Of a stretch of DNA of 64,000 nt, positions 44,595-57,431 are shown in pieces (the first letter of the stretch is position 1; each line of letters begins with the position of its first letter). The notes below the pieces were generated by a model, which had not been told where the DNA came from, did not search any database, and saw only the letters and a program-made list of their open reading frames with translations. Source of the stretch: Elymus sibiricus (lineage: Eukaryota; Streptophyta; Magnoliopsida; Poales; Poaceae); the NCBI GenBank assembly GCA_039707655.1, contig CM077676.1, positions 452,699,379-452,763,378 of the forward strand. The letters run 5' to 3'. The translations under genes and the position numbers were made by a program.

Positions 44595-46699
44595 CATTGC
44601 TTGTCCTCAAGCAATTCAGTTGACAAACTGAAAGTGATAAAGAAAAGACTTTTACAAACTCTTTTGTTTTGTTGCTGTATATAAGCTTAGCTAGTACCTA
44701 GGTTTTCAGCAAAGATTATAAAATAACCATGTGAATGATAACATATAGAACTCACATTTACTCATGGCAATGGCATAATCAACTAGCGAGAAATAATAAC
44801 ATATCTCAAATGCCAACAATTTTATCAAAATAATCGTGATATAATATGATAACATGGTATCTCGCTAGCCCTTTATGAGACCGCAAAACATAAATGCAGA
44901 GCACCTCTAAAATTCAAGCAGCGACTAGACATTGTAATTCAGGGTAGAAGAGATCCAATCATGCTCACATGCAACATTAACGAGACTCAATGCATGTTAT
45001 ACTAAGAATGACAATAGCGCTCTCTATGTTGGTGCTTGAAGGAGGAGGTGGTGACTCAATGACAAAAGTAAATAACATGAAAGTAAATAGACAAGCCCTT
45101 CGCAGAGGGAAGTAGTGATTTGCAGCTGTGCCATAGCTCAAAGCTAACACAGAGATAAATACATTTTGAGTGATGTGCTTTTCCTGTCAACGTCACGACA
45201 AAGGATTTCAACATCTTCCATGCTAAACACTTTATTGACGGTTCCCATGCAGAAAAGTAAAGGTTTACTCGCCCACCACCATACAAACACAAGCCATGGC
45301 TAGCCGAATCCTCGGGTGCCCTCCAAACAATCAACTTTTCGGGGGAGTTTGTTTTATTATATTTTTCTTTGTTTTTGTTTAGCGGGACTGGGCATCCCAA
45401 ATACCAGCCTCTCTCGTGTAAGACGAGTGAATAAACTCTCGTCATGAGAATAACCCACTTAGCATGGAAGATATAGACCGCCTCGTCGCTCCATGAGTGG
45501 TACGGGCACACAAAACAGATGTTTATTTGAATGATTAGAGATGGCACTTGCAAATTTACTTGGAACGGTAGGGTAATACCGTATATAGGTAGATATGGTG
45601 GACTCTTTTGGCACAACTTTGGGTTTCATGGATTTGGATGCACAAGCAGTATTTCCACTTAGGACACGCGAAGGCTAGCAAATAGATTGAGAAGTGACCA
45701 ACTAGAGAGCGACATCGGTCATAATCATGCATTATGAATAATTAACATTGAATCATGAGCATGAGGAGGATATAAACACCCTGAATTTAAATATCATGAA
45801 GGCTGCATTGGTTTTGAATCAACTACATGTGTGAACATGTGCCAAGTCAAGCCACTTGAACTTTCAGAGGAGGATACCATCCAAACATACTACATCATAA
45901 TCATTTTAATGCATGTTGACACGCAAGATGGATCATTATCCACTCATAGCTACTTAAGCATGGCATGAGCAACTATGATCTCTAATTGTCATCACAAACA
46001 TGTTTACTCATAATATGTTGAATCATGGATACTGAACTAAACATATTTACAAAAACAAAACAAGAGGAGTTCGTACCAGCTTTTCTTCACCACAGTCACT
46101 TCATCAAAATATCGTCATTATTGCCTTTCACTTGCACGATCGAATGATGTGATAATAATAACAGTGCAAGTGTGCCGTGGACTAGGCTTAAATCTACAAA
46201 CACTTTAATCAAGGAAGAAGACAAGAAAATATTGGTTCTTCATTAGATCAACAATAATGCATAAGAGAGCCACTCGAAAATTATTGCGAAGTCTTCTCAC
46301 TATGACTACCCAAGAAAAGAAAAGAAATTCAGAGAAACACACTGAAATATTTTTGGAGTTTTTGGTTTTTCTTAAAGGAAGCAAAAGAATAAAAACGAAA
46401 CGAGAAAAATTATTTACACCGAAGAACTCCCAACAAAAACCAAAGAAGAAACGAGAAATATTTTTGGCTTTTCTTTTATTACTACGAACTAACTAAGAAA
46501 GAAAAACCGAAAAGAAGCGAGAAATAATTTTTTGGATTTTCCAAAGTTTTTCAAACACACAAAAGGAACGAATGAAAGCAAAAGCGAATGAACACAGGAA
46601 ATGATGATCACCGACAAATGGAATGAAAGTGTGATGCATGAATGAAATGTCGGTGAGAATACGTACTCCCCCATGCTTAGACTTTTGTCCTAGCTTGGT
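44595..46699 (-). other. Non-coding 3' internal region of the Gypsy element
   Basis: These 2.1 kb between the last ORF and the LTR are AT-rich. One minus-strand frame of 186 codons (45056-45616) has no known domain and no ATG context that I trust. The A-rich stretch 46300-46560 repeats GAGAAA(T)TATTTTTGG-like phrases about four times. Confidence 0.5.
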
Positions 46700-47132
46700 C
46701 TATAGCCACTGCTGAAGATCGTAACGGTAGTTTGGGTCATACTCCAGTGCAGCGGCAACCGCCTGATGAGCGGACTCTCTCCGACGAGAGGCCTCCTCGG
46801 CTGCCCTATACATCTCAGCCTCCTCCAACTGTATATAATATCTCTGCTTGCCCTGAAAGTTAAATAGAGAAGGGGCCGGCAAAGTAATATGGACAACATG
46901 ATTTTTATTAAATATTAACCTGTACCGGTATGCTGGGTTTTCTTTTTCAAGAAATTGATGGAGAACCATGGCATCATAATCTAAGAAGCTAACCGGCAAC
47001 TGATGGTCGTCATCTCTAATGGGTACTCCAAGAAAAACAGCTGGACGTGTGGCATAAATTCCCCCATAGAGATCGCCATCAAAAGAGTTTTTATTCAAGC
47101 GACGCGCAATTATTGCACCAAGATTAAACTTT
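46700..47132 (-). pseudogene. C-terminal part of the Gypsy extra ORF (split by Copia insertion)
   Basis: This frame continues the ORF at 56061-56691. When the Copia element and one ACTTT copy are ignored, the reading frame passes the junction without a shift. It encodes motifs such as FLGVPIRDDDHQLP and DYDAMVLHQFL and ends QQWL before a TAG. No known domain. The protein would be cut by the insertion, so the gene is broken in this copy. Confidence 0.65.
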
Positions 47133-48938
47133 TGTTGGGGAACGTTGCATGGGAAACAAAAAATTTCCTACGCACACACAAGATCTATCCATGGTGATGA
47201 GCATCTATGAGAGGGAGAGTGAATCTACATACCCTTGTAGATCGCTAAGCGGGAAGCGTTTGAGCAACGCGGTTGATGTAGTCGAACGTCTTCGTGATCC
47301 AAATCACCGAGCGTCCCGCGATCCAATCACGATCCGTCCCGATCAAGTACCGAACGGACGGCACCTCCGCGTTCAGCACACGTACAGCTTGATGACGATC
47401 TCCGCCGTCTTGATCCAGCAAGAGAGAGCGGAGAGGTAGAAGAGTACTCCAGCAGCACGACGGCGTGGTGGTGGTGGTGGTAGAGCAATTCCAACAGGGC
47501 TTCGCCTAAGCACCGTCAAAATCAGCTAGAGGAGAAAACTGCAGAGTTACGTGGGGAGAGGGCTGCACCGTGGCTTAGGGTGTTTGGCCCTCTCTCCCCT
47601 CTAGTATATATAGGAGGGAGGGGGAGGGGGCTGGCGCCCTAGGGTTTCCCCCCTAGGTGCGGCCGAACCAAGGAGGAGGAGGTGGACTCCTCCACTTCTT
47701 CCTAGTCCAAATAGGACACCTTCCATATTTGGTTCCCCTTCCCTTTTCTTGGGTTTTATGCCTTTTCCACTTATTCCAGCCGCATGGGCCTTATAGGGCT
47801 GCCTTGCCCAGCCCACTAAGGGCTGGTGCAACCCCCTTTAGGCCCATGTGGCTTCCCGGCGTGGGTGGCCCCTCCCGATGGCCCTCCGGCACTCCCGGTA
47901 CACTATCGGAAATACCCGAAACTTTTCCGGTGGCCAAAACGGGACTTCCTATATATCAATCTTTACCTCCGGACTATTCCGGAGCTCCTCGTGATGTCCG
48001 TGATCTCATCCGGGACTCCGAACAACCTTCGGTCACCAACATGCATAACTCAAATCTACCGAAACGTCACCGAACCTTAAGTGTGCAGACCCTGCGGGTT
48101 CGAGAACAATGTAGACATGACCGAGACACCTCTACGGCCAATAACCAATAGCGGGACCTGGATGCCCATATTGGTTCCTACATATTCTACGAAGATCTAT
48201 ATCGGTCGAACCTCTATGTCAAGGATTCAATTAATCCCGTATGCTGTTCGCTTTGTTCTTCGGTATGTTACTTGCCCGAGATTCGATCGTCGGTATCTCT
48301 ATACCTAGTTCAATCTCGTTACTGGCAAGTCTCTTTACTCGTTCCGTAATACAAGATCTCGTGGCTAACACTTTAGTCACATTGCTTGCAAGGCTCATTG
48401 TGATGTTGTATTACCGAGTGGGCCCTGAGATACCTCTCCGTCACACGGAGTAACAAATCCCAGTCTTGATCCATGCCAACCCAACAGACACCCTCGGAGA
48501 TACCTGTAGAGCATCTTTATAGTCACCCAGTTACGTTGCGACGTTTGATACACACAAGGTATTCCTCCGGTGTCAGTGAGTTGCATGATCTCATGGTCAT
48601 AGGAACAGATACTTGACATGCAGAAAACAATAGCAATAAACTGACACGATCAAATGCTACGTTTATAGTTTGGGTCTTGTCCATCACATCATTCTCCTAA
48701 TGATGTGATCCCGTTATCAAATAACATCTCATGTCCATGGCTAGGAAGCCTTCACCATCTTTTGATCAACGAGCTAGTTAACTAGAGGCATACTAAGGAC
48801 ACAGAGTTGTCTATGTATCCACACATGTACTTGAGTTTCCAATCAATACAATTATAGCATGGATAATAAACAATTATCATGAACAAGGAAATATAATAAT
48901 AACCAATTTATTATTGCCTCTAGGGCATATTACCAACA
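47133..48938 (-). repeat. 3' LTR of the Angela element, 1806 bp
   Basis: It runs (minus strand) from TGTTGGTAATATGCCCTAGA at 48938 to ...CGTTCCCCAACA at 47133. A TATATATA at 47605-47612 is the likely promoter TATA box, about 470 bp from the 3' edge. Confidence 0.95.
47605..47612 (-). promoter_or_regulatory. TATA box in the Angela 3' LTR
   Basis: On the minus strand CCTCCTATATATACTAGAGG lies in a short AT island between GC-rich flanks. The same sequence is at 54727-54734 in the 5' LTR. Confidence 0.6.
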
Positions 48939-48957
48939 GTCTGCCACTTGCACTAGA
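48939..48957 (-). other. Polypurine tract of the Angela element
   Basis: On the minus strand CTAGTGCAAGTGGCAGAC precedes the 3' LTR. The usual form is GTGCAAGTGGGAGAC; here one G is a C. Confidence 0.7.
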
Positions 48958-48988
48958 GTCAATAATCTAGCTCACATCACTATGTGAT

Positions 48989-51900
48989 TTACATTGTAAG
49001 GAATCGAACACCCATGCAGTTCTGGTGTGGTTCATGTTTAGCCCTTGGAAGAGGTTTAGTCATCGGATCTGCAACATTCAGATCTGTGTGTACTTTGCAA
49101 ATATTTATGTCGTCCTCCTTGATGTAATCGCGGATGGAATTGAAACGTCGCTTTATGTGTCTGGTCCTCTTGTGAAATCTTGGTTCCTTGGCCAGAGCAA
49201 TGGCACCAGTATTATCACAAAACAGAGTCATTGGGTTAAGCGCACTAGGCACTACTCCAAGATCTGTCATGAACTCCTTCATCCAGACACCTTCCTTCGC
49301 CGCCTCCGAGGCAGCGATGTACTCCGCTTCGCATGTAGAATCAGCTACCACGCTTTGCTTGGAACTGCACCAGCTAACCGCACCCCCATTAAGAATAAAT
49401 ACGTATCCGATTTGTCACTTAGAGTCATCTGGATCAGTGTCAAACCTTGCATCGACGTAACCCTTTACGACGAGCTCTTGATCACCTCCATAAACGAGAA
49501 ACATGTCCTTAGTCCTTTTGAGGTACTTTAGGATATTCTTGACCGCCGTCCAGTGTTCCATTCCTGGATCACTTTGAAACCTTCCGACCATACTTATGGC
49601 AAGGCTGACATCGGGTCTTGTGCACAGCATTGCATACATGATAGAGCCTATGGCTGAAGCATAGGGGACGACACTCATCTTTTCTCTATCTTCTGCAGTC
49701 ACTGGGCATTGAGTCTTACTCAACTTCACACCTTGCAAAACAGGCAAGAACCCCTTCTTGGACTGATCCATTTTGAACTTTTTCAAAATCTTATCAAGGT
49801 ATGTGCTTTGTGAAATTCCTATCAAACGTCTTGATCTATCTCTATAGATCTTGATGCCTAATATGAAAGCAGCTTCTCCTAGGTCCTTCATTGAAAAACT
49901 CTTGTTCAAATATTCCTTCACGCCTTCCAACATTTCTATATTGTTTCCAATCAGCAATATGTCATCTACATATAATATTAGAAACGCTATAGAGCTCCCA
50001 CTCACTTTCTTGTAAATACAAGCTTCTCCGTAAACTTGTATAAACTCGAACGCTTTGATCACCTCATCAAAGCAAAGATTCCAACTCCGAGATGCTTGCA
50101 CCAGTCCATAAATGGATCGCTGGAGTTTGCAAACTTTGTCAGCATTCTCTGGATCGACAAAACCTTCTGGTTACAACATATACAACTCTTCCTTAAGGAA
50201 ACCGTTAAGGAACGCTGTTTTGACATCCATCTGCCAAATTTCATAATCGAAAAAGGCAGCTATTGCTAACATGATTCTGATGGACTTAAGCATCGCTACG
50301 GGTGAGAAGGTCTCATCGTAGTCAACTCCTTGAACTTGTGAAAAACCCTTTGCCACAAGTCGAGCTTTATAGACGGTGACATTACCGTCCACGTCCGTCT
50401 TCCTCTTAAAGATCCATTTGTTCTGAATAGCCTTACGCCCTTCAGGTAATACTTCCAAAGTCCATACTTTGTTTTCATACATGGATCCCATCTCGGATTT
50501 CATGGCCTCTAACCACTTCTCGGAATCCGGGCCCATCATCGCTTCACCATAGCTCGTAGGTTCATCGTTGTCTAACAACATGACTTCTAAGACAGGGTTG
50601 CCGTACCACTCAGGAGCAGTACGCGTCCTTGTCGACCTACGAGGTTCGATAGCAACCTGATTCGAAGGTTCATGATCATCATCATTAACTTCCTCTTCAA
50701 CTGATGCAGGCTCTACAGAAACATCTTTCTGTACTGTGCTACTCTCAGGTTGAAGTAAAGGTTCAACAACCTCATCAAGTTCTATCTTCCTCCCACTCAA
50801 TTCTTTCGAGAGAAACTCTTTCTCAAGAAATGTTCCATTTTTAGCGACAAACAATTTGCCTTCGGATCTGAGGTAGAAGGTATATCCAACTGTCTCTTTT
50901 GGATATCCTATGAAGACGCATTTCTCCGCTTTGGGTTCCAGCTTTTCAGGCTGAAGCTTTTTGACATAAGCATCAAATCCCCAAACTTTAAGAAACGACA
51001 GCTTTGGCTTCTTACCAAACCAAAGTTCATATGGCGTCGTCTCAACGGATTTCGATGGTGCCCTATTTAAAGTGAATGCAGCTGTCTCTAATGCAAAACC
51101 CCAAAACGATAGTGGCAAATCGGCAAGAGACATCATAGATCGCACCATATCCAATAAGGTTCGATTACGACGTTCGGACATACCATTACGCTGTGGTGTT
51201 CCAGGCGGTGTCAGTTGTGAAACAATTCCACATTGTCTTAAGTGACTGGCAAACCCATAACTCAGATATTTTCCTCCTCGATCAGATCGGAGGAATTTAA
51301 TCTTCTTGTTACGATGATTCTCAACTTCACTCTGAAATTGTTTGAACTTTTCAAACGTTTCAGACTTGTGTTTCATTAAGTAAATATATCCATATCTACT
51401 TAAGTCATCAGTGAAGGTGAGAAAGTAACGATAACCACCGCGCGCTTCAATGCTCATCGGACCGCACACATCAGTATGTATGATTTCCAACAAGTCACTT
51501 GCCCGTTCCATTGTTCCAGAGAACGGCGTTTTAGTCATCTTGCCCATGAGGCATGTCTCACATGTGTCAAGTGATTCAAAATCAAGTGATTCCAAAAGTC
51601 CATCAGCATGGAGCTTCCTCATGCGTTTTACGCCAATATGACCTAAACGGCAGTGCCACAAGAAAGTGGTTTTATCATTATCAATTCTACATCTTTTGGC
51701 ATCAATGTTATAAATATGTGTATCATTACTATCGAGATTCAATAAGAATAAACCCCTCACATCGGGTGCATGACCATAAAAGATATTACTCATATAAATA
51801 GAACAACCATTATTCTCTTATTTAAACGAGTAACCATCTCGCAATAAACAAGATCCAGATATAATGTTCATGCTTCACGCAGGCACCAAATAACATTTAT

Positions 51901-52972
51901 TCAGGTTCATCACTAATCCCGATGGTAATCGAAGAGCGAGCGTGCCGACGGCGATCACATCAACCTTGGAACCATTTCCCACGCGCATCCTCACTTCGTC
52001 CTTTGCCAGCCTCCGTCTATTCCGCAGTTCCTGTTTAGAGTTGCAAATGTGAGCAACCGTACCAGTATCAAATACCCAGGCACTACAACGAGAGTTGGTA
52101 AGGTACACATCAATAACATGTATATCATATATACCTTGTTTGTTGTTGGCCGCCTTCTTGTCAGCCAAATACTTGGGGCAGTTCCGCTTCCAGTGTCCAG
52201 TTCCCTTGCAATGAAAACACACAGTTTCTGGTTTGGGTCCAGCCTTGGGTTTCTTCACGGGAGGAGCAACTGCTTTGCCACTCTTCTTGGAGTTACCCTT
52301 CTTACCCTTGCCATTTTTCTTGAAACTAGTGGTTTTATTGACCATCAACACTTGATGCTCCTTCTGAATTTCAGACTCAGCGACTTTCAGCATCACAAAC
52401 AGCTCGGCGACTGACTTGTTCATCCCGTGCATGTTATAGTTCAACACGAAGCTCTTGTAGCTAGGTGGTAATGATTGAAGAACTCTGTCAGTGATAGCCT
52501 CTGGCGGAAGGGGCATCCCCAATTCAGCCAGACGGGTGGAGTACCCGGACATTCTGAGTATGTGATCACTAACAGACCCGTTCTCTTCCATCTTGCAAGC
52601 ATAGAACTTATCGGAGGTCTCATACCTCTCGATCCGGGCATTCTTCTGAAAGATAAACTTCAACTCCTGGAACATCTCATATGCTCCATGACGTTCAAAA
52701 CGTCTTTGAAGTCCCGGTTCTAAGCCATACAACATTGCACATTGAACTATTGAGTAATCATCAGAACGAGCCTGCCAGGCGTTCACAACGTCTAGAGACT
52801 CAACTGGAGCGGGTGGATCACCAAGCGGTGCATCAAGGACATAAGCCTTCTGGGAAGCCGTAAGGATAATCCTTAGATTACGGGCCCAGTCCACAAAGTT
52901 ACTTCCATCATCTTTCAACTTAGCTTTCTCTAGGAACGCATTAAAATTCAGGGGTGCTACTGCGCGAGCCAT
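48989..52972 (-). pseudogene. Angela gag-pol polyprotein gene with four in-frame stops
   Basis: One frame of 1328 codons runs from ATG at 52972 to TAA at 48989. In order it holds gag (DDGSNFVDWARNLR, LPPSYKSFVLNYNM), the zinc knuckle CFHCKGTGHWKRNC, protease WVFDTG, integrase zinc finger (WHCRLGHIG...CETCLMGK) and core (HTDVCGPM, RSDRGGKY, NGMSERRN), reverse transcriptase (NKWIFKRK, DVKTAFLNG, YVDDILLIGN) and RNase H (GYVDARFD, ADSTCEAEY). Stops are TGA at 51875-51877, a TAA about 50 bp further on (near 51835), TAA at 50171-50173 and TGA at 49415-49417. The motif GGEY in the integrase is GGKY. All frames are in register, so damage is by point changes only. The copy may still be moved by proteins of an intact relative. 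Confidence 0.93.
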
Positions 52973-54254
52973 GATCTACAACATAAATATAGCAAAGACA
53001 ACTTAGACTATTGTTCAAGATAATGAGTTTAGTTAATCATATTACTTAAAAAACTCCCACTCAAATTGACATCCCTCCGGTCATTCGAGTGTCACATGAT
53101 CCAAATCCACCAACTCAAGTCCGATCATCACGTGAGTTGAGGTGGTTTCAATGGTGAACTTCTTCATGTTGATCATATCTACTATATGACTCATGTTCGA
53201 CCTTTCGGTCTCTTGTGTTCCGAGGCCATGTCTGTACATGCTAGGCTCGTCAAGTTTAACCCGAGTGTTCCGCACGTGCAACATGGCTTACACCCATTGT
53301 ATGTGAACGTAGAGTCTATCACACCCGATCATCACGGCGTGTCTCGAAACGACGAACTTTCGCAACGGTGCACACTCGGGGAGAACCCAATTTATCTTGA
53401 AATTTAAGTGAGGGATCACCTTATAATGCTACCGTCGTCCTAAGCAAAATAAGAGGCATAAAAGGATTAACATCACATGCAAATCATAAGTGACATGATA
53501 TGGCCATGAACTCGTGCTTTTGATCTCCATCTCCAAAGCATCGGCATGATCTCCATCGTCACCGGCATGACACCATGATCTCCATCATCTTGATCTCCAT
53601 CAACGTGTCGCCATGAGGTTGTCGCGCCGACTGTTGCTTCCACGACTATTGCTAACGTTTAGCGATAAAGTAAAGCATTACATAGCGCTTAATGATTGAC
53701 ACGCAGGTCATACAATAATTAAAGACTACTCTATGGCTCCTGCCAGTTGCCGTACTCATCGACATGCAAGTCGTGATATTCTATACAACACATGATCATC
53801 TCATACATCACATATATCTCAGCATGTAATTGGCCATATCACATCACAACATACCCTGCAAAAACAAGTTAGACGTCCTCTAATTGTTGTTGCATGTTTT
53901 ACGTGGCTGCTACGGGTATCTAGCAAGAACGATTCTTACCTACGCAAAAACCACAACGGTGATATAAAAGTTGCTATTTCACCTTCTACAAGGACCGCCT
54001 CTGTCGAATCCGATTCAACTAAAGTGGGAGAGACAGACACCCGCCAGCCATCTTATGCAACAAAGTTACATGTCAGTCGATGGAACCGGTCTCTCGTACG
54101 TGGACGAGTAAGGTTGGTCCGAGCCGCTTCATCCCACAATACCGCTGAATCAAGAAAAGACTAAGGAGGGAAGCAATCTGAATATCAACGCCCACAAACT
54201 CCTTTGTGTTCTACTCGAGATCTCATCTACGCATAGACCTAGCTCAGATGCCAC
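52973..54254 (-). other. Angela untranslated leader and primer binding site
   Basis: Directly after the 5' LTR (minus strand) comes GTGGCATCTGAGCTAGGTC (54236-54254), the primer binding site position; TGGCATC replaces the common TGGTATC of initiator-tRNA-Met priming. The following 1.26 kb have no coding frame. They include a GATGGAGATCA-type short repeat (53520-53610) and end next to the gag ATG. Confidence 0.8.
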
Positions 54255-56060
54255 TGTTGGGGAACGTTGCATGGGAAACAAAAATTTTCCTACGCACACA
54301 CAAGATCTATCCATGGTGATGAGCATCTACGAGAGGGAGAGTGAATCTACATACCCTTGTAGAGCGCTAAGCGGGAAGCGTTTGAGCAACGCGGTTGATG
54401 TAGTCGAACGTCTTCGTGATCCAAATCACCGAGCGTCCCGCGATCCAATCACGATCCGTCCCGATCAAGTACCGAACGGACGGCACCTCCGCGTTCAGCA
54501 CACGTACAGCTTGATGACGATCTCCGCCGTCTTGATCCAGCAAGAGAGAGCGGAGAGGTAGAAGAGTACTCCAGCAGCACGACGGCGTGGTGGTGGTGGT
54601 GGTAGAGCAATTCCAACAGGGCTTCGCCTAAGCACCGTCAAAATCAGCTAGAGGAGAAAACTGCAGAGTTACGTGGGGAGAGGGCTGCACTGTGGCTTAG
54701 GGTGTTTGGCCCTCTCTCCCCTCTAGTATATATAGGAGGGAGGGGGAGGGGGCTGGCGCCCTAGGGTTTGCCCCCTAGGTGCGGCCGAACCAAGGAGGAG
54801 GAGGTGGACTCCTCCACTTCTTCCTAGTCCAAATAGGACACCTTCCATATTTGGTTCCCCTTCCCTTTTCTTGGGTTTTATGCCTTTTCCACTTATTCCA
54901 GCCGCATGGGCCTTATAGGGCTGCCTTGCCCAGCCCACTAAGGGCTGGTGCAACCCCCTTTAGGCCCATGTGGCCTCCCGGCGTGGGTGGCCCCTCCCGA
55001 TGGCCCTCCGGCACTCCCGGTACACTACCGGAAATACCCGAAACTTTTCCGGTGGCCAAAACAGGACTTCCTATATATCAATCTTTACCTCCGGACCATT
55101 CCGGAGCTCCTCGTGATGTCCGTGATCTCATCCGGGACTCCGAACAACCTTCGGTCACCAACATGCATAACTCAAATCTACCGAAACGTCACCGAACCTT
55201 AAGTGTGCAGACCCTGCGGGTTCGAGAACTATGTAGACATGACCGAGACACCTCTACGGCCAATAACCAATAGCGGGACCTGGATGCCCATATTGGTTCC
55301 TACATATTCTACGAAGATCTATATCGGTCGAACCTCTATGTCAAGGATTCAATTAATCCCGTATGATGTTCCCTTTGTTCTTCGGTATGTTACTTGCCCG
55401 AGATTCGATCGTCGGTATCTCTATACCTAGTTCAATCTCGTTACTGGCAAGTCTCTTTACTCGTTCCGTAATACAAGATCTCGTGGCTAACACTTTAGTC
55501 ACATTGCTTGCAAGGCTCATTGTGATGTTGTATTACCGAGTGGGCCCTGAGATACCTCTCCGTCACACGGAGTAACAAATCCCAGTCTTGATCCATGCCA
55601 ACCCAACAGACACCCTCGGAGATACCTGTAGAGCATCTTTATTGTCACCCAGTTACGTTGCGACGTTTGATACACACAAGGTATTCCTCCGGTGTCAGTG
55701 AGTTGCATGATCTCATGGTCATAGGAACAGATACTTGACATGCAGAAAACAATAGCAATAAACTGACACGATCAAATGCTACGTTTATAGTTTGGGTCTT
55801 GTCCATCACATCATTCTCCTAATGATGTGATCCCGTTATCAAATAACATCTCATGTCCATGGCTAGGAAACCTTCACCATCTTTTGATCAACGAGCTAGT
55901 TAACTAGAGGCATACTAGGGACACAGTGTTGTCTATGTATCCACACATGTACTTGAGTTTCCAATCAATACAATTATAGCATGGATAATAAACAATTATC
56001 ATGAACAAGGAAATATAATAATAACCAATTTATTATTGCCTCTAGGGCATATTACCAACA
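54255..56060 (-). repeat. 5' LTR of the Angela element, 1806 bp
   Basis: It is the same length as the partner LTR and about 99 percent identical by eye. The differences are substitutions only. Confidence 0.95.
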
Positions 56061-56691
56061 ACTTTCTGTCTCTCAGCACAGCACATTTTAAAATACTCAA
56101 ATCAGGAGCACAGGTAGTACTAAGATCATGTTTACCAGTTATGCATCTACCTATGAACAGAGCAAAGTAATGAATGGCAGGAAAATGTATGCTCCCAATT
56201 CTAGCCTGCGTCACACCTCTAGTTTCCCCTCGAGTAATGCTCATAAGAAATTCATCACAATCAGATTTATACGGTTCAAGACAGGTTCCCCAAAAGGGAA
56301 TTCTACATGCAGTGCAAAAATCTTGAATGGTCATGCGATAGGATTTTTCATAAATATTGAAGACAACATCATGAGAGGATCGATGAGATATATACTTGAA
56401 TTTCCGCACAAATGAATCAGTAAGATTGTGGTACTGCACACATTTATCTGAGAGGAAATCCGTTAACTCAGCGTTCTGCATGAACATGTCAAATTCGTCT
56501 TTGATGCCAACGTCGGCCATGAAGGTTTCGCATGGCCACTCACAAGCTTTCACAATGGCTTCTCGAGGAAGATCGACATCGGGTTCACAATACGCAGGTC
56601 TTGGAGAGCTCTTGCTCGAGGATCCTCCCGTGAAAACCCTCCTAAACATTTCCTTTTTCTCTGAAAATTTCTGAATTTTTTTTGGCCACAA
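56061..56691 (-). pseudogene. N-terminal part of the Gypsy extra ORF (split by the Angela insertion)
   Basis: The frame starts MWPKKIQKFSEKKEMF at 56691 and has a Ser/Pro-rich lead (TGGSSSKSSPR). A globular part follows with EAIVKACEWPCETFMADVGI, FVRKFKY and MTIQDFCTACRIPFWG, up to the Angela target site. No catalytic motif is seen. It occupies the place where reverse transcriptase and integrase would be in an autonomous Gypsy element. The ORF recurs in Triticeae Gypsy relatives to my knowledge; function unknown. Confidence 0.65.
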
Positions 56692-57431
56692 ATAAGACGT
56701 TAACAGAACTTAACAAAATTGAAAGCAACTACTCCCACAAGTGCCTAGAGGCCATATTATGCATCAAAACTACTTAGAACCAAGCAAATCAAACATGCAA
56801 GCTCATTTTTAATGGCACCAACAGTAGCAAAATATACTCCACTAGAACAAAAACTAATTGGACCATCGGAGGAGTTACATACCAAGGAACGATTTCTCCG
56901 AGCAGTTTCGAAAACGGAGCTCCGAGCAAGGAGATCAAAAATCTCACGAAAATGAGCAAGAACACGGGAATGAAAGCAAGGATGATTTTTTCTGGAGGTG
57001 GAAGAAGGCTGTGGGCATGGGCACTAAGTGAGTGGGTCCCCGTGGGACCCACAAGCCTGCATGGCGCGCCCAGGGGGGCAGGCGCACCATGTGAACTTGT
57101 GGCTCACTGGTGTACCCCCCCTGAGGAGTGTTCGGTGCCAAAAATTCTTAAATATTCTAGAAAAAATCATACTAAATTTTCAGGGCATTTGGAGAACTTT
57201 TATTTTTGGGACATTTTTTATTGCATGGATAATTCAGAAAAACAGGATTAACATGGCATTTTACTTTATTAAACTTAAAATAACAGAGAAGAAACTATAA
57301 GGTACAAAAAGTTGTGCTTACTAAATTCATCGACCATATGCCCCTCGAAAAGGATTCATTAACAAGGTTGATCAGGTCTTATTAATAAACCATTTTTGAA
57401 TGACATAAAACCAAAGAACTTTTGTAATACA
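56692..57431 (-). other. LTR-like spacer inside the Gypsy element
   Basis: No gene. The part at 57025-57185 (GGACCCACAAGC, GGCGCGCCCAGGGGG, CTTGTGGCTC, TATTCTAGAAAAAATC, TTTTCAGGGCATTTGG) follows the same motif order as the LTR at 44285-44420, in the same orientation. The spacer therefore seems to contain a diverged LTR-derived piece between protease and the extra ORF. Confidence 0.6.

Larger units (their letters stand above)
47133..56060 (-). mobile_element. Angela-type Copia retrotransposon, full length (8.93 kb)
   Basis: ACTTT is duplicated at 47128-47132 and 56061-56065. Two LTRs of 1806 bp (47133-48938 and 54255-56060) flank a leader and one gag-pol frame on the minus strand. By eye the LTRs differ at about 16 sites (0.9 percent). 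At 1.3e-8 per site per year this is roughly 0.3 to 0.4 million years, so it is the youngest datable insertion here. Four in-frame stops and no frameshift break gag-pol. The LTR start (TGTTGGTAATATGCCC) marks the Angela/BARE/WIS group. Confidence 0.95.

Noticed and set aside
45056..45616. 186-codon minus frame
   Set aside because: It lies in the untranslated 3' internal region of a Gypsy element. No domain, no conserved neighbours and no splice support. It could be chance or a decayed ORF.
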